Shown here one piece after another: positions 8,676 to 16,191 of a DNA stretch of 64,000 nucleotides (the stretch's first letter is position 1; the number at the start of each line of letters is the position of its first letter). The notes beneath the pieces are model-generated. The model had not been told where the DNA came from. It worked only from the letters and a program-made list of their open reading frames with translations, and ran no database searches. The DNA is from Clostridia bacterium (GTDB lineage Bacteria > Bacillota > Clostridia > Christensenellales > Borkfalkiaceae), in contig JAFQMD010000005.1 in NCBI GenBank assembly GCA_017396365.1, positions 40,416-104,415 on the forward strand, written 5' to 3'. The translations under genes were made by a program, and so were the position numbers.

Positions 8676-9517
8676 CTAAACTTTCCTTTATCAATAGAAA
8701 TTTTAAGGTCGCTACCTTCTTTTAAAAGGTCGTAAAGTTTTTGCTCGTCGCCACTTTCAAGCGCCGAAGAATATTCCGAAAGTCTTTCTATAAGTCCGTT
8801 AAGTTCGTCTTTTAATAAATCTCGGTTGTCAATCATAAGTTCCGTCCACATTTCGGGATTAAGCCTTGCAACTCTCGTAAGGTCTTTATAACTACCCGCC
8901 GAAAACCCAAAGTGGCTACTTGCCATAGGACTTTTAATAAAAGCGTTTGAAACTATGTGACAAAGTTGAGAAGTAAAAGCGATTATCTCGTCGTGTCGGT
9001 AAGCCGTCGAAAATACTGCTTCAGAAAACCCAACCGATAAAAACAAATCTCTAACCTTTTCTAAAACGAATAAGTCCGCCTTTACCGGTACGACTACGCA
9101 AGTCGCCTTTTCAAAAAGAGTTGATATCGAACGGTCTATACCCGAAAACTCTCTCCCTGCCATAGGGTGCGCGCCTATAAAATTCACATTAGGATACTCT
9201 AAAGACAATTCTTTCATATCTTTTTCAATACCCCTTTTTATTCCGCAAAAATCCATCAAAATTGCGCCGTCGCGCATTTTTTCAAGATACTTTTTCGCAA
9301 CCGATTTAAACGACCTTGGATACACCGAAATAATAAGCAAGTCAACGCCATCAATATTATCGTCAGTCAAAGGCTCGTCAATCGCCTTTACGAGTTCGGC
9401 TTTTAACAAAACGTCGGGATTTATATCGTAACCGTAAACCCTATGCTCGCCGTTTTTTATTAAACTTTTACCAAAACTTGCGCCGATAAGCCCAAGCCCT
9501 ATGATTGCAACGTTCAT
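8672..9517 (-). CDS. tyrA: prephenate dehydrogenase
   Basis: 281 residues, with an N-terminal Rossmann fold (AIIGLGLIGASFGKSL) and the prephenate dehydrogenase helical domain (FIGAHPMAGRE, ATCVVVP, HDEIIAFTSQLCHIVSNAF, GSYKDLTRVA). It oxidises prephenate to 4-hydroxyphenylpyruvate for tyrosine. No chorismate mutase or ACT domain is attached. AGG lies 8 bases before the ATG. It is second in the operon, separated from aroF by 58 bases that hold one copy of the interspersed motif and a GC hairpin. Confidence 0.94.
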   Translation of the reverse strand: MNVAIIGLGLIGASFGKSLIKNGEHRVYGYDINPDVLLKAELVKAIDEPLTDDNIDGVDLLIISVYPRSFKSVAKKYLEKMRDGAILMDFCGIKRGIEKDMKELSLEYPNVNFIGAHPMAGREFSGIDRSISTLFEKATCVVVPVKADLFVLEKVRDLFLSVGFSEAVFSTAYRHDEIIAFTSQLCHIVSNAFIKSPMASSHFGFSAGSYKDLTRVARLNPEMWTELMIDNRDLLKDELNGLIERLSEYSSALESGDEQKLYDLLKEGSDLKISIDKGKFR

Positions 9518-9539
9518 AATTCTACCTAAATATCGTTAA

Positions 9540-9564
9540 ATAATCGACTTATAGCCCACCTTTT
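9540..9564 (+). repeat. interspersed motif copy (tyrA-aroF gap)
   Basis: ATAATCGACTTATAG followed by CCCACCTTTT. It is one of about eleven copies in this window. The following bases (AGCCCACCTTTTGGGCT, 9553-9569) form a short hairpin without a T-run on the coding strand, so termination inside the operon is not implied. Confidence 0.7.
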
Positions 9565-9575
9565 GGGCTTATTTA

Positions 9576-10589
9576 TCAAGTTCTCTTTTTATTCACAAGT
9601 GGGAGCATAACGTCCGTCGCCTTAACAACTTCGTCAAATTGTTCGGGGCGAAGAGATTGCGCGCCGTCGCAAAGCGCCTTTGCAGGATCGTTGTGAACTT
9701 CAATCATAAGCCCGTCTGCGCCTGCCCCAACAGCCGCGAGCGATAAGGGTTTTACAAGCCTTGAAAGTCCCGACGCGTGACTTGGGTCAACGATTACGGG
9801 AAGGTGCGTTTTTTCTTTTAAAAGTGGGATTGCAGAAAGGTCTAAAGTGTTTCTCGTCATAGGCTCGAAAGTTCTTATTCCCCTTTCGCACAAAACGACT
9901 TGTCTATTGCCCTCGCTCATAATATATTCGGCGCTCATAAGCCACTCTTCGATAGTGTTTGCAAGACCTCTTTTTAAAAGAACTGGCTTGTTAAGTTTAC
10001 CCACCGCCTTTAAAAGTTCAAAGTTTTGCATGTTTCTCGCTCCGATTTGCACCATATCTACGTCGTCAAAAAGGTCGATATGCGCAACCGACATAATTTC
10101 GGTAACGATAGGCATTCCCGTTTCTCTTTTTGCGAGTTTCAAAAGTTCAAGACCGCCTGCTTTAAGACCTTGGAAAGCGTAAGGCGAAGTTCTCGGCTTA
10201 AACGCTCCACCCCTTAAAAGATTTGCGCCCGACGCCTTTACGGCTTTTGCCACTTCAACGATTTGGCTTTCGCTTTCAACCGAACACGGACCTGCTATAA
10301 TTTGGAAATTTTCACCGCCGAACTTATGTCCGCCGACGTCAACTATAGTGTCGTCTGGATGAAATTTTCTATTCGCGCTTTTAAACGGCTCTTGAATACG
10401 CTTGACGTTTTCAACGATATCCATAGAGCGAACAAGATCAATATCCACTCTCGGCGTGTCGCCTATAAGACCTAACACGATTGAATGTTCGCCACGGCTC
10501 ACGTCAACGCCAAGACCTTGGTTTTTAACCCATTTGATAAGATTTTCAAGTTGTTTTTCTTCACAGTTTTTCTTAACGACTATAATCAT
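9576..10589 (-). CDS. aroF: 3-deoxy-7-phosphoheptulonate (DAHP) synthase, AroA-I beta type with N-terminal ferredoxin-like domain
   Basis: 337 residues. About 70 N-terminal residues (MIIVVKKNCEEKQL...) form the ferredoxin-like regulatory domain seen in Thermotoga and Bacillus-type enzymes. The TIM barrel follows, with IIAGPCSVES, RGGAFKPRTSPYAFQG, TEIM, QIGARNMQNFELLK, LKRGLA, CERGIRT and VDPSHASG. It condenses PEP and erythrose 4-phosphate, the entry step of the pathway. It is the first structural gene of the aro operon and lies directly behind a Phe/Tyr leader peptide and attenuator. GGAG is 6 bases before the ATG. Confidence 0.96.
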   Translation of the reverse strand: MIIVVKKNCEEKQLENLIKWVKNQGLGVDVSRGEHSIVLGLIGDTPRVDIDLVRSMDIVENVKRIQEPFKSANRKFHPDDTIVDVGGHKFGGENFQIIAGPCSVESESQIVEVAKAVKASGANLLRGGAFKPRTSPYAFQGLKAGGLELLKLAKRETGMPIVTEIMSVAHIDLFDDVDMVQIGARNMQNFELLKAVGKLNKPVLLKRGLANTIEEWLMSAEYIMSEGNRQVVLCERGIRTFEPMTRNTLDLSAIPLLKEKTHLPVIVDPSHASGLSRLVKPLSLAAVGAGADGLMIEVHNDPAKALCDGAQSLRPEQFDEVVKATDVMLPLVNKKRT

Positions 10590-10600
10590 AACTACTCCAT

Positions 10601-10670
10601 AAAAAAAGACCGATATTTTTTAATATCGGCCCTAGCAAAATTTTTTGTACGCGAAAAATACCGATATTTT
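10601..10670 (-). promoter_or_regulatory. transcription attenuator of the aro operon (antiterminator / terminator)
   Basis: On the minus strand three segments alternate: AAAATATCGG (10661-10670) just after the leader stop codon, CCGATATTA (10621-10629), and AATATCGGTC followed by seven T (10601-10619). The middle segment can pair with the first (antiterminator) or the third (terminator, hairpin 10608-10631). A ribosome finishing the leader peptide would cover the first segment and allow termination. A ribosome stalled at Phe or Tyr codons leaves it free and gives read-through into aroF. The mechanism is inferred from the layout. Confidence 0.88.
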
Positions 10671-10671
10671 A

Positions 10672-10728
10672 TTAAATATGGTCAACAAAATAATATGCAA
10701 AATAAAAATAAGCGTAAAATTCGTTCAT
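10672..10728 (-). CDS. aro operon leader peptide, 18 residues, Phe/Tyr-rich
   Basis: The ORF reads MNEFYAYFYFAYYFVDHI and then stops with TAA: 4 Phe and 5 Tyr codons in 18. An AAAGGA ribosome binding site lies 8 bases before the ATG. The stop codon is immediately before the antiterminator segment, and the whole unit lies between a consensus promoter and aroF. This is the classic arrangement of attenuation leader peptides such as PheL, here sensing both end products of the operon. Confidence 0.9.
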   Translation of the reverse strand: MNEFYAYFYFAYYFVDHI

Positions 10729-10749
10729 GTTTTTCGTCCTTTTTTTACG

Positions 10750-10778
10750 AGTATATACCTATTTGCAAAAATTGTCAA
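10750..10778 (-). promoter_or_regulatory. promoter of the aro operon
   Basis: TTGACA (10773-10778), 17 bases, TATACT (10750-10755) on the minus strand, directly before the leader peptide. An inverted repeat CTAAAT...ATTTAG (10779-10797) abuts the -35 and could be an operator. Confidence 0.85.
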
Positions 10779-10834
10779 CTAAATGGTATAAATTTAGCAA
10801 ATAAAACCGCCGTAAGTTATAAATGTTCTTTGGC

Positions 10835-10854
10835 TTTCTATATGAATATAGAAA
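10835..10854. promoter_or_regulatory. palindrome between divergent promoters
   Basis: The near-perfect palindrome TTTCTATATGAATATAGAAA lies just upstream of the rightward -35 (10859) and about 57 bases behind the aro -35. It is a possible repressor or activator site; no regulator is identified. Confidence 0.35.
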
Positions 10855-10858
10855 ACTC

Positions 10859-10887
10859 TTGACGAAAACAACCCAAAATGCTAAAAT
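10859..10887 (+). promoter_or_regulatory. sigma-A type promoter of the 10894 RNA / LRR gene
   Basis: TTGACG (10859-10864), 17 bases, TAAAAT (10882-10887). The expected start point, about 10894, coincides with the first base of the closing stem of the structured RNA. Confidence 0.7.
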
Positions 10888-10893
10888 AACAAT

Positions 10894-11066
10894 GCGACTC
10901 AAAATTTTATACTCCCAAGCAAAAGTACTCTTATAGCATAAGTGTACCTTTTTGCATTACATAAAATCTTTTGCATGGGATTGTTTTGTTAAATTTTGGT
11001 GTCGCAACTAAGCGATAAAGGCACTTATCACGTGTCGTTTGTCGTTTTGCCAAACGACACTTTTTT
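10894..11066 (+). ncRNA. candidate structured RNA (about 173 nt), sRNA or leader with terminator
   Basis: Between a good promoter and an intrinsic terminator lies a rod-like fold. GCGAC plus TCAAAATTT (10894-10907) pairs with AAATTTTG plus GTCGC (10991-11005). CTCCCA can face TGGGA across an open central region. An apical hairpin pairs GCAAAAGTAC with GTACCTTTTTGC around CTTATAGCATAAG. It ends in GTGTCGTTTG/CAAACGACAC (11032-11060) with six T. The closed rod with a central bubble recalls 6S RNA, but the rod is only about 112 nt, shorter than usual, so identity is uncertain. It could equally be a terminator-controlled leader of the LRR gene that begins 30 bases later. Confidence 0.45.
11032..11066 (+). 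terminator. intrinsic terminator before the LRR gene
   Basis: A perfect 10-bp stem GTGTCGTTTG/CAAACGACAC is followed by TTTTTT. It lies only 30 bases before the ATG at 11096, so read-through is needed for the LRR gene unless that gene has its own promoter. Confidence 0.75.
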
Positions 11067-11095
11067 ACTTAAAAACCCACTTCAAGGAGAAATTT

Positions 11096-14000
11096 ATGAA
11101 AACTTGTCCAAAATGCGGAACACAAACTGACGGTCGCTATTGCCCAAAATGTGGATGCGATACGGATAAAATTAAAAACCCAACTTCTTGTCCTAAATGT
11201 CGCGAGAAATTAAAAGGACGTTTTTGTCAAAATTGTGGTTACGACACACGAAAAAGTAAACCTTTGCCTATGTTTTTGGCAAAAACAATAGATTTTATCA
11301 AAAAGAAGAAAATGCCAATTATTGTAACATCTTCATTATCTGTTCTTGTTATAGTTAGCACAATTTTAATAATTTCTTTTTTTACAAACATCTATACAGT
11401 ACGCAAGCTTAAAGAGATTGAATTGGGAATGACGAAAGAACAAGTCATAGACATTCTTGGAACTCCTAGCGACGTGTCAGATTCAGATAACATTTTTTAT
11501 TATTTTGAAAAGAAGGTCGAAAAAAAGTATAACAACATCGAAAAATATTTGATTGACGACTGGAACAAATTAGAAGAAGAATATGCCGAACTTGAAAAGA
11601 TGGTATACAAATATATACGAATTGAATTCGGACTAAACGGTGTATCTGAAATCTTTTTAGACTTGTCTCATAGGTATTCTGAAGATGACGATTATAAAAC
11701 GAATAATATTAAGAAATTAAAAAAGTTAGAACTTAACACTCCTACTCTTGAAGTCTTCAAAGTTCAAACAGACAACGGCTACGACTATTGCCTTGTTGAC
11801 AATTTAACTTCAATTGAATATAGCTCCGTTTTTTTAGATGGTAGTTATTTTAAAGGCTACGCCAATTTAGAACCTTTAGACTGCAACGATTTTCAAACTT
11901 CTCTATTTTGGGAAAATCCCATTTTCAAATTTACATACTCTACACCTATTTTCATTTGTGGGCAAATTGATTCTAACGGAGAACTTCTTTCTTACGTCGG
12001 CAACAAGACGTTCCTTGAACTTGCAAACGTAGTTTCAATTGCTGAAAATGCTTTTAACCAAAACGAATCCTTAGAATTTGTTTCTTTAAACGGAGTAAAT
12101 AACATCTCTGCAGGAGCTTTTAATAATTGCGATAATTTAAAAGCGGTTTTCTTCCCTATCGACATCCAAGTTCCTATAGGCGCATCTCCATTTGTTGATT
12201 GTGATAATTTAGTAGGCATTTTAACAACTTCATTTACCGCTCCCACGAATTGGTCTTTTGCAGAAGTTTTTACCATTGACGATTGGTCTATAAATAAAGA
12301 TGGGGGCTATCACGTATGGAATAAATGGGAAAAATCTTTTACTACCCATTCAAGAAATTGCAAAATTTGTAATGAGACAATTTCTGGGGAACACGAATTA
12401 GACAACTATTATTGTTTTTCTTGTGGGGACTTGTCTTGCTATGACTTAGAATTCGTTTTAAACAAAAACAAAGACGGCTATATTGTGCAAAGTAAAGGGA
12501 CATGCACCGATCCATACGTAATAATTCCATCCGTTGTCAACAACTTGCCTGTTGTTGCCATTGAAAGCAACGCCTTTCACAATTGCTTAGATTTAACAAC
12601 AATAGTAATTCCAAGTAGCATTGTCTCTATTGGCTCTTCTGCCTTTTCATATTGTAGAAATTTATCTTCTGTTCATATCACGGATATAAGTTCTTGGTGT
12701 AATATTTCTTTTGTTAACTATTATTCAAATCCATTATCATATGCAGGAAATTTATATTTAAACAACGAACTTGTATCAGAACTTGTAATACCCGATGGTG
12801 TTAAAAAAATTGAAGCGTACGCATTTGATGGCTGTACAAGTTTGACTAGTGTAACCGTTCCCGATAGCATAACTTCTATTGGTGATTATGCTTTTAATAA
12901 TTGCAATAATTTAACAGCAGTAAACATAACGGATATAAGTTCTTGGTGTAATATTTCTTTTGGTAACTATTATTCAAACCCTTTGGCGAAGGCTTGCAAC
13001 CTATATTTAAACAACAAACTTGTATCAGAACTCGTAATACCCGATGGTGTTAAACAAATTACAGCGCATGCATTTAATGGCTGTACAAGTTTGACTAGTG
13101 TAACCGTTCCCGATAGCGTAACTCATATTGGTTATGACGCTTTTGATAATTGCAATAATTTAACAGCAGTAAACATAACGGAAATAAGTTCTTGGTGTAA
13201 TATTTCTTTTTCCTCAAACCCATTAACATGTGCAGGAAATTTATATTTAAACAACGAACTTGTATCAGAACTTGTAATACCCGATGGTGTTAAAAAAATT
13301 GAAGCGCACGCATTTAAAGGCTGTACAAGTTTGACTAGTGTAACCGTTCCCGATAGCATAACTTCTATTGGTGATTATGCTTTTAATAATTGCAATAATT
13401 TAACAGCAGTAAACATAACGGATATAAGTTCTTGGTGTAATATTTATTTTGATTACATTGATTCAAACCCATTATCATATGCAGGAAATTTATATTTAAA
13501 CAACGAACTTGTATCAGAACTTGTAATACCCGATGGTGTCAAACAAATTACAGCGCGTGCATTTAATGGCTGTACAAGTTTGACTATTGTAACCGTTCCC
13601 GATAGCGTAACTTATATTGGTTATGACGCTTTTGATGATTGCGATAATTTAAAGGAATTAACCTTACCATTCGTAGGAACAAGTTCATCTAACAACCTAC
13701 GCTCTATTTTTGGTTCAACGTTACCTTCCTCTTTAAAAAAGGTCTCTATCACAGGCGGAACATCTATTACAACTAACAGTTTTAAAGATTGTTCAAATCT
13801 AACAAGCATATCTATCCCCAATAGTGTAAACTCTATCGATAGATCTGCCTTTAGCGACTGTAGTAGCTTAGTAGAAATTACGCTACCTTTTCTCGGTGTT
13901 CAAAGAGATGCAACATATACATATTTCGGTAGTATTTTTGGAGCATACGACTATAAAGACAATGGCAGTTTTGTTCCATCAACTCTAAAAAAGGTGACTA

Positions 14001-14782
14001 TTACAGGCGGATCTAAAATAGGATCTAATTCCTTTATAGATTGTAGCAATCTGACAGACGTCGTCATACAAGGAAATATACTTTCTATTGATGAGTTTGC
14101 TTTTAAAAATTGTGCTAATTTACGAACTATAATTATACCAAATGGTGTAACATCTATTGATCGCGGAGCTTTTTATCGCTGTAGCAGTTTGGAAAAAATA
14201 GTTATCCCCAATAGCGTTACTTATATTGGCTTAAGTATTTTTGAATATTGTACAAATTTAAAAGAACTATCTGTTCCTTTTATTACCACCGACACAACTA
14301 ATAGGCTTTTTGGAAGCGCAAACCCTACTTCTCTAAAGAAACTTGAGATTACGGGAGGCTCTGCGATAGATTCCTTTGAGTTCTATGGCTATAGCTATTT
14401 AACAAATATAGTGATATCCGATAGTATAACTTCTATTGGTAAGTGTGCTTTTTACGATTGTAGTAATCTTACATCTATAATTCTATCAAACAATGTAACC
14501 ACTATAAATGACAGCACTTTCAATGGTTGTAGTAGTCTATCAAGTATAATAATACCTAAAAGTGTAACGATCATTAACAATAACGCTTTTTGCAGGTGTT
14601 CTTCCTTATCAAAAGTTTACTACAAAGGCACTATAAGCGATTGGAATAACGTATCCTGTGACAATTTAGGAAACGACGACTTCTACAATGCCACAATATA
14701 TTTTTATAGTGAAATAGAGCCCATTGAACCTGGCAACTACTGGCATTACGATAGCGATGGCTTTACTCCTATAGTATGGTAA
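11096..14782 (+). CDS. BspA-like leucine-rich repeat protein with N-terminal zinc ribbons, one membrane segment and BamE-like domain
   Basis: 1228 residues from the ATG at 11096 (AAGGAG 8 bases upstream). Two zinc ribbons open the protein (CPKCG...CPKCG and CPKCR...CQNCG, about residues 4-53). A membrane segment at about 72-98 follows, then a SmpA/OmlA (BamE)-like stretch (IELGMTKEQVIDILGTPSD). The rest is mainly LRR_5 (BspA-type) repeats with the pattern AF..C.SLT.VTIP.SVT.IG. The ribbons would be cytoplasmic and the repeats outside. Residues about 530-850 contain four near-identical copies of an 80-83 residue block, obvious also in the DNA. BspA-type proteins of gut bacteria are often surface adhesins; that role is inferred. 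It stands alone, flanked by terminators. Confidence 0.85.
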   Translation: MKTCPKCGTQTDGRYCPKCGCDTDKIKNPTSCPKCREKLKGRFCQNCGYDTRKSKPLPMFLAKTIDFIKKKKMPIIVTSSLSVLVIVSTILIISFFTNIYTVRKLKEIELGMTKEQVIDILGTPSDVSDSDNIFYYFEKKVEKKYNNIEKYLIDDWNKLEEEYAELEKMVYKYIRIEFGLNGVSEIFLDLSHRYSEDDDYKTNNIKKLKKLELNTPTLEVFKVQTDNGYDYCLVDNLTSIEYSSVFLDGSYFKGYANLEPLDCNDFQTSLFWENPIFKFTYSTPIFICGQIDSNGELLSYVGNKTFLELANVVSIAENAFNQNESLEFVSLNGVNNISAGAFNNCDNLKAVFFPIDIQVPIGASPFVDCDNLVGILTTSFTAPTNWSFAEVFTIDDWSINKDGGYHVWNKWEKSFTTHSRNCKICNETISGEHELDNYYCFSCGDLSCYDLEFVLNKNKDGYIVQSKGTCTDPYVIIPSVVNNLPVVAIESNAFHNCLDLTTIVIPSSIVSIGSSAFSYCRNLSSVHITDISSWCNISFVNYYSNPLSYAGNLYLNNELVSELVIPDGVKKIEAYAFDGCTSLTSVTVPDSITSIGDYAFNNCNNLTAVNITDISSWCNISFGNYYSNPLAKACNLYLNNKLVSELVIPDGVKQITAHAFNGCTSLTSVTVPDSVTHIGYDAFDNCNNLTAVNITEISSWCNISFSSNPLTCAGNLYLNNELVSELVIPDGVKKIEAHAFKGCTSLTSVTVPDSITSIGDYAFNNCNNLTAVNITDISSWCNIYFDYIDSNPLSYAGNLYLNNELVSELVIPDGVKQITARAFNGCTSLTIVTVPDSVTYIGYDAFDDCDNLKELTLPFVGTSSSNNLRSIFGSTLPSSLKKVSITGGTSITTNSFKDCSNLTSISIPNSVNSIDRSAFSDCSSLVEITLPFLGVQRDATYTYFGSIFGAYDYKDNGSFVPSTLKKVTITGGSKIGSNSFIDCSNLTDVVIQGNILSIDEFAFKNCANLRTIIIPNGVTSIDRGAFYRCSSLEKIVIPNSVTYIGLSIFEYCTNLKELSVPFITTDTTNRLFGSANPTSLKKLEITGGSAIDSFEFYGYSYLTNIVISDSITSIGKCAFYDCSNLTSIILSNNVTTINDSTFNGCSSLSSIIIPKSVTIINNNAFCRCSSLSKVYYKGTISDWNNVSCDNLGNDDFYNATIYFYSEIEPIEPGNYWHYDSDGFTPIVW
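12682..13640 (+). repeat. four tandem repeats of 240-249 bp inside the LRR gene
   Basis: The string GGATATAAGTTCTTGGTGTA (one copy has GGAAATAAG) begins units at about 12682, 12931, 13180 and 13420, giving periods of 249, 249 and 240 bases. Long stretches are identical between units at the DNA level, including silent positions. This indicates recent duplication or gene conversion, and the copy number may vary between strains. Confidence 0.85.
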
Positions 14783-14794
14783 CCCCAAAATCCG

Positions 14795-14832
14795 AGGCGG
14801 AGAGTGTTTCACTCCGCCTTGATTTTTATTTT
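14795..14832 (+). terminator. terminator of the LRR gene
   Basis: AGGCGGAG...CTCCGCCT stem followed by TGATTTTTATTTT. Confidence 0.75.
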
Positions 14833-14834
14833 AC

Positions 14835-14863
14835 TTGACTTTTTTATCCTATAGTGCTATATT
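14835..14863 (+). promoter_or_regulatory. promoter of the aminotransferase gene
   Basis: TTGACT (14835-14840), 17 bases, TATATT (14858-14863), about 35 bases before the ATG. Confidence 0.6.
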
Positions 14864-14897
14864 TTACTCATCTTTTCATAAAACGTGGAGTTAGCTT

Positions 14898-16073
14898 ATG
14901 TTAAATGAAAAAATGCTAAGTCTTGGCAAAAACCGTTCAAAAATAAGAGACCTTTTCGAGTATGGAAAAGTCTTGAAAGAACAAGGTAAAACCGTTTGCG
15001 ATTTTACCCTTGGCAACCCGTCGGTTAAAACGCCTGAAAAAGTTACTCAGATTTTGATAGACGGACTTGAAAAAGCCGACGTACACGCCTACACGCAAGC
15101 GCAAGGCTCTAAACTATCAAGGCAGAATATTGCAAACGACTTAAACAAAAAAGGCAACGCAAAATTTTGCGCGGACGGTGTAATTTTAACCTGTGGCGCG
15201 GCGGCGTCGCTTTGCGGTGTTTTTAAAGCGATTACTAGTAGCAACTTAGACGAAATCGTCGTTTTAGCGCCATATTTCCCCGAATACAAAGTTTTTATAG
15301 AAAGCGCAGGCGCAAAGCAAGTTACAGTTGGTTTTACCCAAGATTTTTCACCCGATTTTTCAGCGCTTGAAAAAGCAATTTCAAAAAACACTAAGGCAAT
15401 AGTTATAAACAACCCCAACAACCCGTCGGGTAAAGTTTATGATGAAAACGACGTGTTAACCCTTTGCAAAATTTTAAATAAAAAATCAGCCGAGATAGGT
15501 CGCCCCATTTATTTAATTTCAGACGAACCGTATAGAGAAATCGTTTTTGGAAAGACCACCTTGCCGTTTATCCCTGACTTTTATAAAAACACAATAATTT
15601 GCTATTCGTACAGTAAAAGTCTTTCTCTCCCCGGCGAACGCATAGGCTACGTTGCAATCCCAAATGAAATTTGCTCGTTTATCGACTTATACGCAGGTAT
15701 TTTAGGTTCGCTAAGAGCCGTTGGATACGTATGCGCGCCAAGTCTTTTTCAGTATATGATTGAAAATTTTGACGGAAACTACTCCGACTTTTCAATTTAT
15801 GAAAACAACCTTAACAACCTTATCACAACTCTTAAAAGCCTAAACTTTACTTGCAACGAACCGAAAGGAGCGTTTTACCTTATGATAAAAGCGCCCGACG
15901 GGGACGGCGAAAAATTAAGTGAAACCGCTAAAGAACTTGGCCTTTTAATCGTCCCTGCGGACAGTTTTGGAGCAAAGGGCTGGGCAAGAATAGCAACTTG
16001 CGTTTCAGAAAAAACCGTGCAAGAAAGTAAACCGCTCTTTGAAAAGCTCGCTAAAGCGTATAACTTAATTTAA
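14898..16073 (+). CDS. class I PLP-dependent aminotransferase
   Basis: 391 residues, fold type I. NPNNPSGKV binds substrate and cofactor, SDEPYREI carries the cofactor Asp and Tyr, and SYSKSLSLPGERIGY contains the Schiff-base lysine. Substrate specificity cannot be read from sequence alone. The best guess is an aspartate or aromatic aminotransferase. The neighbouring aro operon produces phenylpyruvate and 4-hydroxyphenylpyruvate but encodes no aminotransferase, so it may finish Phe and Tyr synthesis. It has its own promoter, GGAG before the ATG at 14898, and a terminator, so it is not co-transcribed with aro. Confidence 0.85.
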   Translation: MLNEKMLSLGKNRSKIRDLFEYGKVLKEQGKTVCDFTLGNPSVKTPEKVTQILIDGLEKADVHAYTQAQGSKLSRQNIANDLNKKGNAKFCADGVILTCGAAASLCGVFKAITSSNLDEIVVLAPYFPEYKVFIESAGAKQVTVGFTQDFSPDFSALEKAISKNTKAIVINNPNNPSGKVYDENDVLTLCKILNKKSAEIGRPIYLISDEPYREIVFGKTTLPFIPDFYKNTIICYSYSKSLSLPGERIGYVAIPNEICSFIDLYAGILGSLRAVGYVCAPSLFQYMIENFDGNYSDFSIYENNLNNLITTLKSLNFTCNEPKGAFYLMIKAPDGDGEKLSETAKELGLLIVPADSFGAKGWARIATCVSEKTVQESKPLFEKLAKAYNLI

Positions 16074-16090
16074 TATATCGTAAAAAATTA

Positions 16091-16118
16091 GCCGACGGAA
16101 AATCTGTCGGCAATTTTT
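16091..16118 (+). terminator. terminator of the aminotransferase gene
   Basis: GCCGACGG...CTGTCGGC stem (16091-16111) followed by AATTTTTAT. Confidence 0.75.
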
Positions 16119-16191
16119 ATACTTTTTTTCGCAAGTTTTTCTTTGAACAGTTTGCGCCTTTCTATCATAAAATATTAGGAAGGAGAAAACT

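Noticed and set aside
9552..9571. Terminator between aroF and tyrA
   Set aside because: The hairpin has no T-run on the coding strand, and the genes are otherwise arranged as one operon.
10590..10740. T-box leader for the aro operon
   Set aside because: No T-box sequence (TGGNACCGCG) or specifier loop is present; the short leader ORF and paired segments explain the terminator.
11032..11066. Terminator of the aro operon promoter region
   Set aside because: The T-run is on the plus strand and aro reads leftward; it belongs to the rightward RNA.
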